Assembly (NCBI GenBank): GCA_028751875.1
Contig: CM054138.1
Location: forward strand, 40,582,580-40,646,579
Source: Rapana venosa
Lineage: Eukaryota > Mollusca > Gastropoda > Neogastropoda > Muricidae
Reading direction: 5' to 3'
Length of the DNA stretch: 64,000 nucleotides
In this document: piece by piece, positions 11,862 through 23,120 of the stretch
Position numbering within the stretch: position 1 is the first letter of the stretch
How the letters are laid out: every line of letters begins with the position of its first letter
Position numbers and translations under genes: made by a program
Notes under the pieces: model-generated
Told to the model about the DNA's origin: nothing
Databases searched by the model: none
Seen by the model: only the letters and a program-made list of their open reading frames with translations

Positions 11862-12070
11862 CATGAGACTACAAACCAAGGTCCCGTGTTTGAACGCACG
11901 CAGAACATCTTGCGCACACGTTAAAATAATTATGTTCCGTCTTTCGGAAGAGGAGGCCATGTGTGCTGGTGGGTACAGATGGCAAAATTTAAGCCTACAA
12001 AGCGGCATGCACACGGGGACTGCATGTGAAAAGGCACATGAGAGCTTATTCATTATCCTCGATTTAAAAT
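11862..12070 (+). mobile_element. SINE, tail-A type, 5'-truncated
   Basis: The core (GAGACTACAAACCAAGGTCC, CATCTTGCGCACACGTTAAA) is followed by tail A (TGCACACGGGGACTGCATG, TTATTCATTATCCTCGATTT). The tRNA head is missing. Confidence 0.8.
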
Positions 12071-12121
12071 AATGATGACAGGAATAATAGTAAGGATAAT
12101 AACAGCAGTAGTAAATCTCTC

Positions 12122-12172
12122 TCTCACACACACACACACTGCAGCCACACACACACACACACACACACAGGG
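12122..12172. repeat. CT/CA microsatellite
   Basis: Short CA runs separated by GCAGC, preceded by a CT run. Confidence 0.8.
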
Positions 12173-12679
12173 ACAGAAATAACTGGAAACTAATAGTCTG
12201 CCTATGCATGCAAAAAGCAGCTGGCTTGACTGGTTTATTCCGTCTGTTGTCAAACAACATTCAATACCGACAAAGCCTGGCCGAGTCAAAACCTCTCGGC
12301 CGCACAAAAAAGGAATGCATTTGCAGAAAGGGATTATGGGACAGATTAGGGAGGGTTCATTGTGCGGCCAGTGCTAGCGCTCCCCCTTTTCAGATCATGG
12401 GATCGTGGCTAAAGCAAACCAGAAAACAACAACCCGCGGTCTGTTTATTTATTGACTAACCGAACCCAATGCATGGCCTGTGTGTATTGTTTTCTCTAGG
12501 CCCCAGCACTGCAGTATGCACTGCCGGGACTATGGCCTTGCACACAAATAATCCACTATTGGAGGGTGCTGTCTTTTTTCTTTCTTTTTTGTCTTGGGTT
12601 TTGGGGTTTAAATTTTTTTTTTTTAGCAAGCATCCAAAACTGATCAAAAGTCTTTTTGGTGCTGCTTTGCCAATGAGAG

Positions 12680-12960
<281 letters not shown>

Positions 12961-13319
12961 CGAGAGAGAAAGCGAGAGAGAGACTGAGATAGAGAGATAC
13001 AGGAACAGAGAGAGGCAGAGAAAATGTTTGTGTATGTGAATGTGCCCCCGCGGGTGTGAGTGTGCGCACACGCGTACCAGGTCTCACGTGTGTGTTCGTG
13101 TTAGTGTGTGCGCGCGCGCGTGTATGTGGAGCGCACGCGCACTCGATACCAGATGCCTGCTTGCCTGCAAGTGAGCACACAGGCATGTGCAATGATCATT
13201 ATATGGTACTATTGTAGTTGATTTCAACAAGAAAATGCATGGGAATGGACATGGAGAAAACCAACTCTGTCATTACTACAAACACACATGTCCTTGGGAA
13301 AAAACCTAGAACTTCTCCA

Positions 13320-13377
13320 AAAATTCACACACACAAACATACATACATACACACACACAAACACACACACACACATA

Positions 13378-13454
<77 letters not shown>

Positions 13455-13606
13455 ATTCGCCACCATCAGCAGTAGTGATGGATTCAAACCAGAGAAATTC
13501 CGTTTATTAAGGACAGCCACAGCCTCGCCTGGACAGAATAAAACCTGTTTGGAACTTAGACAAGATTGTCTCTGTGAAACACACAAAAAGAAAGTCACTG
13601 TGGCAC

Positions 13607-13683
<77 letters not shown>
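13320..13683. repeat. CA/TG inverted microsatellites
   Basis: A CA-rich run (13328-13376) is followed after AATATATATG by a (TG)n array of about 66 bases (13385-13451), so the two can pair as a hairpin. A second (TG)n array of about 70 bases lies at 13612-13683. Confidence 0.9.
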
Positions 13684-13684
<1 letters not shown>

Positions 13685-13725
13685 GTATTTGCATACCGGT
13701 ACTAGACTCTTTGTATACTAATGGG

Positions 13726-14015
13726 ACGGGGTAGCTCAGTAGTCAGAGCACTCGCTTTCCCCAAGCCAATGTTAAGCAGCATCCAGCGTGGTTACCAAGT
13801 GGATAGGTGACCGTTTGCGCGCCGTGGCTTCAGTACAATCCCCCAGTTCACCCAGCTGTAAATGGCTATCTACCCTCTTTAGGGTCAGGGAAGGTAAAGC
13901 AGCGAGGGAGAGGAGATGGGTGCCGCCTTCAACATGCTGGCCCCTAGAGAAGTGAGGTCTCTGACGCCTCGCTCCCCTACGACTTTATTGGTTATGGGAC
14001 ACCTTTACCTTTTGC
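13726..14015 (+). mobile_element. SINE family G, copy 1
   Basis: Starts with a tRNA-like segment (GGGGTAGCTCAGTAGTCAGA, then GCACTCGCTTTCCCC). It continues through CACCCAGCTGTAAATGGCTA and AGGGTCAGGGAAGGTAAAGC and ends CATAACC-like with ACACCTTTACCTTT. A reverse copy of the same length lies at 39.6-39.9 kb in a peroxiredoxin intron. Its core differs from the tail-A/B/C SINEs. Confidence 0.75.
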
Positions 14016-14029
14016 CCTTTATACTGGAG

Positions 14030-14200
14030 TCTACCACTTTTAGTCACGGCAGATTTCTCTGACTGAAATTCCGGGCTGTTCTCCTAGGGGAGAGCGCGTC
14101 ACCACAAGAGCAGCGCCACACTCCAGGGGTAAAACCCCCCTAACATGGGGCTCGATCCCAGACCATTAAATCGTGGGTGCAACGCTCTAACCACCGAGTC
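14030..14200 (-). mobile_element. Short SINE: tRNA head joined directly to tail C
   Basis: On the minus strand a tRNA-like head (CTCGGTGGTTAGAGCGTTGC, B-box-like TGGGATCGAGCCCC) passes after a short linker straight into tail C (GTGGCGCTGCTCTTGTGGTG) and ends near ACTAAAAGTGGTA. The central body seen at 10.84 kb is missing. Confidence 0.65.
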
Positions 14201-14480
14201 CTTCGGATGAGGCTATAAACCGAGACCCCGTAGGTAAACGCACGCAAAACATCTTGCGCACACGTTAAAATCCGTTCTGCCTTTCGGAAGAGTGGGCCAT
14301 TGTATGCCAGTAGAAACAGAAGGCAAAATTGTTAAAACGTGCGCACACCGGTGTCGTGTTTAACACATCATCCACGCAGTCGGAATACGGCTACCTTCAT
14401 GGTGGGGAAAAATGGTCACATACACAAAATCACACCATTAGCGAGACCCCGAGGAACGGGAAAAGAAAAAGAAAATAGCA
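14201..14480 (+). mobile_element. SINE, tail-B type, lacking its head
   Basis: Core (TCCTTCGGATGAGGCTATAA, CATCTTGCGCACACGTTAAA), the shared middle (TTTCGGAAGAGTGGGCCATT), then tail B (CACCGGTGTCGTGTTTAAC, AGTCGGAATACGGCTACC, CACCATTAGCGAGACCCC) and an A-rich end. It abuts the reverse-strand short SINE to its left. Confidence 0.8.
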
Positions 14481-14708
14481 TCTGGTCAGGATGTCATTGT
14501 TGTGCAGGAAATGCCAATAGCGGCTTTCCGGGGTTTTATATCCAGCGTTTTGTTGTATTGTCATGCACAGGAAACTGCCTCTGAACACCACACAGGATTC
14601 CATTGTCAGGCACTCACGTACAAAGTCTATAAACTGGGCTGAGGCATTGACAGCAATTTTACAACGCCGCTTATCTGCCACCCTTACTCATCACGCCCCA
14701 AAATGTGA

Positions 14709-14785
14709 GAGGGGGGGGGGGGGGGGGGGGAGGAGAATGAGAGAGAGAGAGGGGGAGGGAGAGACAGACAGACAGACAGAGAGTT
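14709..14785. repeat. Poly-G / (GA)n / (ACAG)n
   Basis: A G tract of about 20 bases followed by GA and ACAG runs. Confidence 0.85.
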
Positions 14786-15750
14786 GATAAAGGTAGGCAT
14801 CAACCCAGACAGACATGATTGTACTTATACCTGTAGGCAGATCGAATGGTAGGATAGAAACTGAAGAAAAGATAAAGCAAAGTGTTGTTGAGAAAAACGA
14901 AGACAGATTATGAGAAAAGGGAATGAAGCAAAGAGGAATTTTTAAAAAGAAATATAAATAAGAAATAAAATGAAAAAAGGACAAATGTACGCAGAGACAA
15001 CACTGAAAAAATAGAGAAGAATAAACGAAACAAAGCCCAAATAAACAAAGTTTTAAAAAATCCCAAACAACTAACCTTGCCAGAACGACGGAAATAACAA
15101 ACTGCGCAAAACAACTCAAATAAAGTCACGAACTTTGTTCGTTACTTGATTGGTTTAGAATTTTTCGATACTTACGGTCCGAAAAAATCACTGTTTCTTC
15201 CGATTCCATGAACGACATGATCATCAACACAGTAGGTAAAAAATAATACTAATAAATTAATTTATAACGATTGTCCCAGCACCAATGACACACAATAGAC
15301 AGGTTACAGCCATAGGTCCGTCCTCTACCTCCCCTTACATTCATCAGTTGTCTCCCCTGTACCACTACGTGGTTCTCACACATCTGGGCATGGAAGAATA
15401 AAACCTGCCCCTCCTTCAGACTGCCCCCCTGGCCAAATCTAGCGTCTAAAGCAGGGACAACGCTACCTTGAGACTAACCTAATTCAGTCCACCCTTCTTT
15501 CCGTTTCCTTTCTTTCGTCCAAAGAAAAAAAGGCAGGACAATGACCTGAGCCGGTTTCAAATACCATGCACTAATTTTGGTAATTTTTTCGTTTGCTTTT
15601 CTGCTAAGTAGCGAACTCTTCCGCACCCACCCCTTCACAAATCATGAGCTTTTGAACAATATTACTCAACTTTTCATTACATACCACAAAACACCACCGT
15701 GTAAAAAAAAAAAGGAGTTGAAGGTACGTAAATGTTGAACATCCTCGGGC

Positions 15751-15752
<2 letters not shown>
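14786..15752. other. No gene recognised
   Basis: A-rich to about 15080, then mixed sequence. No coding or repeat family identified. Confidence 0.4.

Positions 15753-15791
<39 letters not shown>
15753..15791. repeat. (TA)n microsatellite
   Basis: An uninterrupted TA run of about 38 bases. Confidence 0.9.
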
Positions 15792-15792
<1 letters not shown>

Positions 15793-15834
15793 CTCCCTGC
15801 AGTCTGCATTTACAGACCCCATCATGGGGATGCC

Positions 15835-16110
15835 GAGGGGGGGACCTGTCAGTATCAACAGCATCCCCACCTTCTGGAAATTCTGTGCCAGGAATTCCCT
15901 CTTTTCTATCGCTCTCTTTGACTCTGCCTTGTTTCTGTTCTTCCTGTCACCACCTTCTTGGTCCATTCTTCTGTCTTTTTTTCCACAGAAAGACTTAATA
16001 GATAACAATTCTCTTTCACGCCAAAGTCGGATGTGCTGGGCCTAACTTGTCAGGCGCCTAACGGCAGGTGCAACACATTTTCGATCATATGACAGACAAC
16101 AACAGTTGGT
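15835..16110 (-). repeat. Dispersed repeat D, copy 2
   Basis: Reverse complement of the element at 2.3 kb. It carries ACTTGTCAGGCGCCTAACGG, CTCTGCCTTGTTTCTGTTC, CTTGGTCCATTCTT and the end CTGTCAGTATCAACAGCATC. The terminal C tract of copy 1 is represented only by GAGGGGGGGA. Confidence 0.65.
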
Positions 16111-17067
16111 GTCTGAGCATTCGGTGATGAAGAAGAAAGTTTGAGAATATATATCTAAATCACCTCAAAGTGAACAGACATTAAACAAATGATAAGAAAA
16201 AGCTGCTGGCAGCCTCAGTCTGACCTAGTTCCATGGCTAGTACTGCATTGCAAGTGAAACCTACCACAGTCAGGTCGCCATACGGTCACCAAGCAGAGGA
16301 GGTGCAGCCTGTGATGGCTATCACAAAACTTCTTCAGTCCAATCATCACAACAGTTTGGAAATACTCCAATTGCCGACTACTGATTTTTTGTTGGTTTGC
16401 TTCTGTTTTGTATTACTTTTGGCAGTGCCCTTGTTTTGTTTTGTGTTGGTTTTCCTTTGCCTAGAAAGATTTTTGGGTATAAAGTAAACATAGTGAAATA
16501 GATCAGTCTGTAGGTGAGCCATTGGTTTGGTGTGGGGGTTTTTTCGGGGGTGGAGTGGGGAAGACATCTTCTCATGTTAACCCCTGACTCTATGAGCGCG
16601 AGCGCTCCTTTTGCTGATAAAATGCATAAACTCGCCACAGCACTGGCTATGTTGTCTTTCAAAAGACGGCCAAGCGAACTGAGATGTTTACAGTTAAGAA
16701 GTATCCGATTCACATCTTTACCCATGATAAAAATGAAAAAAAATAAAAAGTCCGGGCTAGGATTTTCAGGGGAAGAAGAAAACTATAACTGGGCACTTGG
16801 GCTGAGGCCCAAAGCCTTCCAGGTGCTGGATGGCCTGTGTTGTTGCCGCGGTCATTTGTATTCACTCTGTGGCCGGACATGCTCAGCTGTGCTGTGCTGT
16901 GCAGGTCGGCAGGACTGACTGAACGGGCCTGTGGCGGCTTACGTGTTTGGGGCGCCTTCCGCTGGCTACTGTGCTGCCCTAGGGGTGGCTGGGTGGGTGG
17001 AGGGACGGACTCCTTGCTTCTGGACTGCAGTGGATGCAGCCTGCAGTCTGAGCCAACGTTCCCTACA
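16111..17067. other. No gene recognised; GC-rich patch
   Basis: Unique sequence. The part from 16790 to 17060 is more GC-rich than its surroundings, but I found no exon with a recognisable product and no splice-consistent frame. Confidence 0.4.
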
Positions 17068-17470
17068 CTGAGGGAGTAAGTGAATGGAGATGATGTATGC
17101 CTGAAGGAATGAACGATAATTTTATATTTTTTTCTAAATTTTATCTTTCAAAAAGGTCACTGTCCAACTTTACTGTAATTACATACTTTTTTCACTTACG
17201 CTGAGGGAGTAAGTCAATGGAGATACAGATATGTCTGAAGGAATGAACGATGTTGTTGGTTTTTCATTACTATTATTTCATCTTTCAAAAGGGTCACTGT
17301 TCAACTTTACTGTGATAACATACTTTTTTCACTTACATTGAGGGAGTAAGTCAATGGAGATACAGATCTGCCTGAAAGAATGAACGATGTTGTTGGTTTT
17401 TCATTACTATTATTTCATCTTTCAAAAGGGTGGCTGTCCAACTTTACAGTGATTACATACTTTTCACGGA
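17068..17470 (+). repeat. 133-137-bp tandem repeat, three units
   Basis: Units begin at 17068, 17201 and 17338 with TGAGGGAGTAAGT. They continue through CTGAAGGAATGAACGAT and ATCTTTCAAAA to ACATACTTTTTTCACTTAC. Units 2 and 3 are closer to each other than to unit 1, which suggests the latest duplication produced the right-hand pair. Confidence 0.85.
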
Positions 17471-18120
17471 TCAGCGCATAAAATGTCACTCCCAAACCAC
17501 TGGGGATTGAGCATGGACCTGTCTGAAAATATGAATTAACGCTAACAAAGTGTCTCTTCTTTTCTTATCGCCGACACTAGGAGACAACACTTGCAATGTA
17601 AAACTAAACCCCGTGGCTAAAAAGAAATGGTGGTCAGTTACGCAAACTTTAAAGGCACTTGGTCCCTTCTAAGATTCCATTTGCTGCTTGGCAACAAAGA
17701 ACAACAATGTTATTAAATGAAGAAAGAATTAAAAGTGGGCTACAAACGTCCCCAAGTTAAATCCCTTGTGTACGTCTAAAAATGTCGCTATACAGTTTGC
17801 TTTATGTCTTATTTTGTACCTTGTATATTTGGATATGCCCAGAAAGCCGTTCAAAAGTTTCCCTTTTTTCAGTCTTGAGAGCAGAAAGCCATAAAAGTTT
17901 CACCCAAAAATGGAATCAACTGCCTTTTCAAAATCAACAAATGCGACATATGGACGAATGTTGGCAAACTTGTTGTTGTACAGAAGGCATGGAAATGAAT
18001 AAATATATATGCGATCGGTTCTGCTCTAATGGTCCTAGCGTTCACTATAGATCATAATTATGCAAGTATTTTTGCCTGCCTGGCTGTCTGTGAATGTCTG
18101 CACGTGATCACAGGATGCAT
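17471..18120. other. No gene recognised
   Basis: AT-rich unique sequence with no supported feature. Confidence 0.4.
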
Positions 18121-18149
18121 TCACACACACACACACAACACACACACAC

Positions 18150-18183
<34 letters not shown>

Positions 18184-18272
18184 ACACACACTCCCATTAA
18201 TTCCCTTTCTCCCCCTCCTCATACTAACACCCCCCCCCCCCCCCACTGATTCCCCCCCCCCCCCCCCCCCCA
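18121..18272. repeat. CA / CT / poly-C tracts
   Basis: CA and CT runs followed by two C tracts of about 14 and 20 bases (18231-18244 and 18252-18270). Confidence 0.85.
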
Positions 18273-18764
18273 TTCCCCCCTCTCAAACGACCAAGACCAT
18301 ACCGGCCCCCAGGTTAATCCCCACAAACCATCCCTTCTCCACTTGATCACAAAATAATATCGAACCCCCGACAACCTATCCCCCCGCTAATCCCTGCAAT
18401 CTCACGCCACACAAAAAAGCAGCTCCACCCCCCCCTCCCCCACCTAAACGACCAACATGGGCATATTGTGATGCAGTGCAGGAGCCGACCAGACAATACT
18501 GGAGAGCACTGGGCTTCAGCTCCCAGCTCGCGGAATATGGCAACCTTTTTGATCCCTTTTAATTGAATCGCTCTCTTTCTTTCTTTCTTTTCCCCAGTTT
18601 GGATAGCTCTGCAGAGAGTGAGTATGGCGGCACTGTCCTTGGTTTAGGGACTGAAGGCTACAGAAGCAGCAGGAAGCCAGAGCACTGAGTGTGGCCTGGA
18701 TCTTGGGTAGGACAAGCCTTGTTTGAGTCTCTAGGAACGAGTGTCGATACTAGATTAAAAAGGT

Positions 18765-18880
18765 AGGTCTGTCTGTCTGTCTGTACATTTGCGCGCGCGC
18801 GTGTGTGTGTGTTATGTGTGTGTTGTGTGTGTGTTATGTGTGTGTGTGTGTGTCTTGTCTGTATAGTGTGTGTGTGCTCC
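18765..18880. repeat. TCTG / GC / GT simple repeats
   Basis: (TCTG)n, then GC alternation, then GT runs broken by TTATG and TTG. Confidence 0.8.
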
Positions 18881-18914
18881 ATTGCAGAAGTGACGAAAGC
18901 TTAATTCGGTAGAC

Positions 18915-19830
18915 TGTTCTCTGCTCATGAAATTATTTTACACACAAATAGAACCTTTGCTTATGTACGCGTTAGAAATATGGGGATTGTGTAATTATGG
19001 AAATAAGAAAAAGTTAATAATTCGCCATGAAACGGTTTTTTTAAATGTGCCAATTCATTCATCTAAAACTGTACTCTATGGAGAGACAGGAAGGTCTCCT
19101 TTATACCAAAGAACTTTAGTCAAATTATTAACTTTTGGTTAAAACTGTTGAAATTTCCACAAACACGTTTATGTAGACAGTCTTACGATATGTTGATAGT
19201 ACAGATGGAGTTGAGTTTAAAGAGAACTGGGCATATAAAGCTAAGAGTTTAGTCAGAACATGGAGCTGGGATTGTATGGATGTCTCAGGAATTAGGTAAT
19301 GAGCGTCAGTTTCTTTCGAAATTTACAGATAGGTTTATTTGCTCTTTCAAACAAAACTGGCACTCAGATATGGAGAGTTAAAATAAACATTGCTCTTTCG
19401 TTTCTTTTAAGTGTGTCTGTCAGACAGAAAAATGACTGAAAATAATTACTGATAAATGGCACAGATTTAAAATGTGCTCGATTCAGGTTAAGAACACTGG
19501 GTTTTAATGCAGAGATGGCTCCAACCTGAGACATCCATACAACTACAATGTCCATTATGTGGTCACAATGGTGATGATAAAATTCATCATGCTAAAAACA
19601 TTTCGATTTTTTGTTGTTGTTTCAATGTAAAGCACATGAAACTACATGCAAGACACACAATTATTTTTCTAATTCTACAAACAGCAAAAAGTCACGATAC
19701 TGTTTCTCTTCTGTGGTCTGAAACTGAACATGCTATGAAATCTATAGCTAAGTTTATCGCAGGAACACAGAAATGTAGACAAAGCCAAGTCAGAACCAAT
19801 GGTATCACTGTGTAATGATATAGTCGTTTT
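18915..19830 (+). pseudogene. Nimb/I-like LINE, C-terminal relic (old copy)
   Basis: The first block reads KLFYTQIEPLLMYALEIWGL, then NVPIHSSKTVLYGETGRSPL. This is the segment after the polymerase domain in a widespread invertebrate LINE type. Further on, broken into several frames by stops and indels, are SWDCMDVSG-like and RLRTLGF-like remnants and a zinc-knuckle remnant LQCPLCGHNGDDKIHH near 19540. The order matches the end of the related copy at 53.9 kb (CPACG...DEFHFLFAC). It is non-functional. The clade name is from memory of the motif pattern. Confidence 0.7.
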
Positions 19831-20082
19831 AAAGGACAACGTATTCTCGAGTAAGCAGCTTTAAAAAGATTGGTATTATAATTTATCTCATGCAATTTGA
19901 ATAGATGGCTGATTCGGAAGTCGTTATTGCATTTCAGTTTGATTTTTTTCTTTTTCTTTTCTTTGTATGTGATTTGTAACTGGATAGACGCCAATGTTTT
20001 AAGAGAATGGATATTGGTGTTACCTCCCTTGTCAAAAGGCCTAGTTGTGCAATGACAAATTGTGCAAGCGTAAAAATGCTCC

Positions 20083-20087
<5 letters not shown>

Positions 20088-20155
<68 letters not shown>

Positions 20156-20352
20156 CTCACACACACACCACACCACCACACACCCCACCCCACCACACCA
20201 CACCACCACACCACACCACAATACAACACAACACAACACACACAACACACACAACACCCCCACCACCACCACCACCATCACCACCACAGTGACAACATCA
20301 GCACTGAATCCAGACACGCACAGTCCTGCAGCCCCCCCCCCCCCCCCCCCAC
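20088..20352. repeat. CT / CA / CCA / poly-C compound repeat
   Basis: A CT array (20090-20158), CA/CCA-rich sequence to about 20290, and a C tract of about 20 bases ending at 20350. Confidence 0.9.
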
Positions 20353-20471
20353 GGCACATCGGCAGCGGAAGCAGGTGAAAGGCTAATCGATGTCTGACTG
20401 CCTGTGGAGATCGATCATCAGCATTACACTCTGGAATCCCTCGCATTCTGCCTAAGTGCTTCATATAACGG

Positions 20472-20534
<63 letters not shown>

Positions 20535-20730
20535 CGTGTGTGCGTGTGTGAGTGTGTGAGTGAGTGTGTGTGTGTGTGTGTTTGTGTGTATGTGAGTTGT
20601 GTGTGTGCGTGCGTGCATGCGTGTGTGCGGGTGTGTGTGTGTGTCGGGTGCGTGAGTGTGTGTGCGTGTGTGTGTGTTAGTGTGTGTGTGAGTGTGTGCG
20701 CGTGTGAGCGTGTGTGTGTGTAAGGGGGTG
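20472..20730. repeat. GT-rich array
   Basis: A pure GT run at 20474-20524 passes into degenerate GT/GC/GAGT sequence for another 200 bases. Confidence 0.9.
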
Positions 20731-21076
20731 GTGTGCACAATACGCAGGAGGGGGAATGGCAAGTACACGCGCGCAAAAATCTCCAAGGCTCATGAGCGTA
20801 CCAATACGTCCATATTGATTTCACAGAAATTCTACATGTGATTGTGAAATGTGTAGCCCACGTGCACTCATATTTCATGTACACTGAAGGAACTTGCGTG
20901 TGCGCCTGCACACACACGCTCACGGACACACATTTTTGTTGCTTATTCTTTTGTTGTTGTTGTTGTTACGTATTCTTTTTTTGTTGCTATTCTTTTTTCT
21001 TTTTGTTTGTTGCCTATTCAACGTACCATCTGGAAATAGAAATTTGACTCTGATTTTGATTTTGACTCACACACAT

Positions 21077-21248
<172 letters not shown>

Positions 21249-21329
21249 GAACTAAACGATGTAATTCCTGTTGGGGGTAGTATACAGAGACACACAGGTG
21301 GAGAGATCGTGAAGACACACACAGCAACA

Positions 21330-21363
21330 ACAACTACTCCTCCTCCTCCTCCTCCTCCTCCTC

Positions 21364-21406
<43 letters not shown>

Positions 21407-21450
21407 TACTACTTCTACTACTACTACTACTACAACGACGACGACGACTA

Positions 21451-21498
<48 letters not shown>

Positions 21499-21499
21499 A

Positions 21500-21586
<87 letters not shown>

Positions 21587-21587
21587 G
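21330..21587. repeat. Trinucleotide array (CTC/CTA/TAC)n
   Basis: About 258 bases of trinucleotides, starting as CTC and becoming mostly CTA, with ACG and TTC variants. All long frames across it are homopolymeric peptides (poly-Thr, poly-Leu, poly-Ser) and are not called as genes. Confidence 0.9.
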
Positions 21588-21968
21588 TATGTTTGTCCGT
21601 CGTGTCCGACGATGACCTCCAAAACAGCAGAGGAGGCAGCTGCTGTTTTGGAAACTGGGCAGAAATTTGATTATAGTGGAGATGCCTTGCCCACAGTACA
21701 TCCCCACTCTCTCGGCCAAGTGGGCATAAGGACAGTCAGCGTTGGAGATGTTCTCCAAAGGCCAACCAGCCCCCAGGGCTGCAGCACATAAGGGCTGTGC
21801 GAGTCAAGCCTCCTAGTCAGAGAGTCATAGTCGATCACTAAAGACTAAGCTGTAAAGTGGAATTCCATGAGTGGCAAAGCCACTGGTCATACAGCCTCTC
21901 ACTTTGCTGTTGCCCCCAGCGTCAATGGTTTAATCAAGAACTGTGATAAAGCCCAGGTGCTGACGGCT
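21588..21968 (+). repeat. Dispersed unit between two trinucleotide arrays
   Basis: A block of about 380 bases (GTCCGTCGTGTCCGACGATG near its left end, GCAAAGCCACTGGTCATACA in the middle, CTGACGGCTAA at its right end) bounded on both sides by CTA-type arrays. I recall the left motif as common in molluscan DNA, but could not check. Such borders are typical of a mobile element whose tail seeds a microsatellite. Class unknown. Confidence 0.45.
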
Positions 21969-22154
21969 AAACTACTACTACTACTACTACTTACGACGAC
22001 GACTATACTATACGACTATACTACTGCTGTGCTGCTGCTGCTGCTGCTGCTACTGCTACTACTACTACTGTTACTGCTGCTGCTGTTGCTACTACTACTG
22101 CTGCTACTACTACTACTACTACTACTACTGTTGCTGCTACTACTACCACTACTG

Positions 22155-22191
<37 letters not shown>

Positions 22192-22245
22192 TCCTCCTCC
22201 TCCTCCTCCTCTACTACTACTACTAACTACTACTACTACTGCCAC
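21969..22245. repeat. Trinucleotide array (CTA/CTG/CTC)n
   Basis: About 275 bases of CTA, CTG and CTC trinucleotides, with purer CTG near 22158-22190 followed by (CTC)n. Confidence 0.9.
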
Positions 22246-22685
22246 TGGCAAAAACGTAAGTACCCTCGATAACAGCTCTGTTGCTAGAATTGTTGATCAG
22301 CCGCACTGCCAATCATAAATTATTAGTTTCGGTCATGAAAAATGCCCTCTTGCGGAAAACCACGAATCGGGTTAATCCCCTTTAAATCTGCCCTAATCCT
22401 ATCGGGCAGAGCAGTGGCACAGTTTCCAGTCCCGTCGTCTCGGAATTCGGAGGTCTTTAACTCGTTACTCACCCCAGTACATTACACCACCGCTACGTCT
22501 TGTATTGCAGTTGCTTTCTTCTTCGTCGTCGTCGTACTCGAACCTTCGGACAGCAACTATTTTTGTCTGTCATAATATGAGCGAAAATGTGTTGCGCTGC
22601 CGTTAAGCGCCTGACAAGTCAGGGCCCTGCGCTGCGCATCCTACTTCGGCGTGGGAGACAAGTTTGTTATCTTTGGAGTATTTCT

Positions 22686-22712
22686 GGGGGGGGGGGGGGG
22701 GGGGGGGGGGGG
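22686..22712. repeat. Poly-G tract
   Basis: About 26 consecutive Gs. Confidence 0.9.
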
Positions 22713-22800
22713 AGAGGCAGGAGAATGGACCGAGAAGGAAGAAACCAGGCAAAAAGGAGGTGACAATGAAGAAAAGGAACAAGGCAGAAATATAGAGAGC

Positions 22801-22897
22801 GATAATAATAATAATAATAATAATAATAATATGTATGGAATTTATATAGCGCTGAATCTTGTAAAGCAACAAATCAAAGCGCTTTATAAAAAATTTA
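22801..22897 (+). repeat. Dispersed repeat E, copy 2
   Basis: (ATA)n followed by GGAATTTATATAGCGCTGAA and CAAATCAAAGCGCTTTATAA. This is the best-preserved copy in the window. Confidence 0.6.
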
Positions 22898-23047
22898 TGC
22901 GTGTATATGCAGTTTTGTTTTTTTAATTTTGTCATCTGTTCCCACCGGCACACAATGGCCTACTCTTTCGAACAGCGGAACAGGATTTAACGTGTGCGCA
23001 AGATGTTCTGCATGTCTTCGCACACGGGGCCTCGGTTTATAGTCTCA
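22898..23047 (-). mobile_element. SINE, tail-A type, partial
   Basis: The minus strand carries the core (GAGACTATAAACCGAGGCCC, CATCTTGCGCACACGTTAAA) and the first part of tail A. It is inserted in repeat D. Confidence 0.75.
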
Positions 23048-23120
23048 TCCGAAGGACAGAATAGAAACGAGGGAATTCCTTGCACATAATTCACAGTAGT
23101 TGGGGGATGCTATTTATACC

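Larger units (their letters stand above)
22565..23120 (+). repeat. Dispersed repeat D, copy 3, interrupted
   Basis: The left part (about 22565-22800) has GTCATAATATGAGCGAAAAT, CGTTAAGCGCCTGACAAGTC and GGAACAAGGCAGAAATATAG. The right part (about 23048-23120) has GAGGGAATTCCTTGCACATA and GATGCTATTTATAC. Between them lie an ATA-tailed repeat E and a reverse SINE. A G tract of about 26 bases (22686-22711) sits inside the left part. Confidence 0.65.

Noticed and set aside
16233..16487. 84-codon open frame
   Set aside because: The second half is a T-rich hydrophobic run, there is no family resemblance, and no supporting splice or promoter signal.
16790..17060. GC-rich patch as a CpG-island promoter
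   Set aside because: CpG count does not look high by eye, and there is no downstream first exon I can identify.
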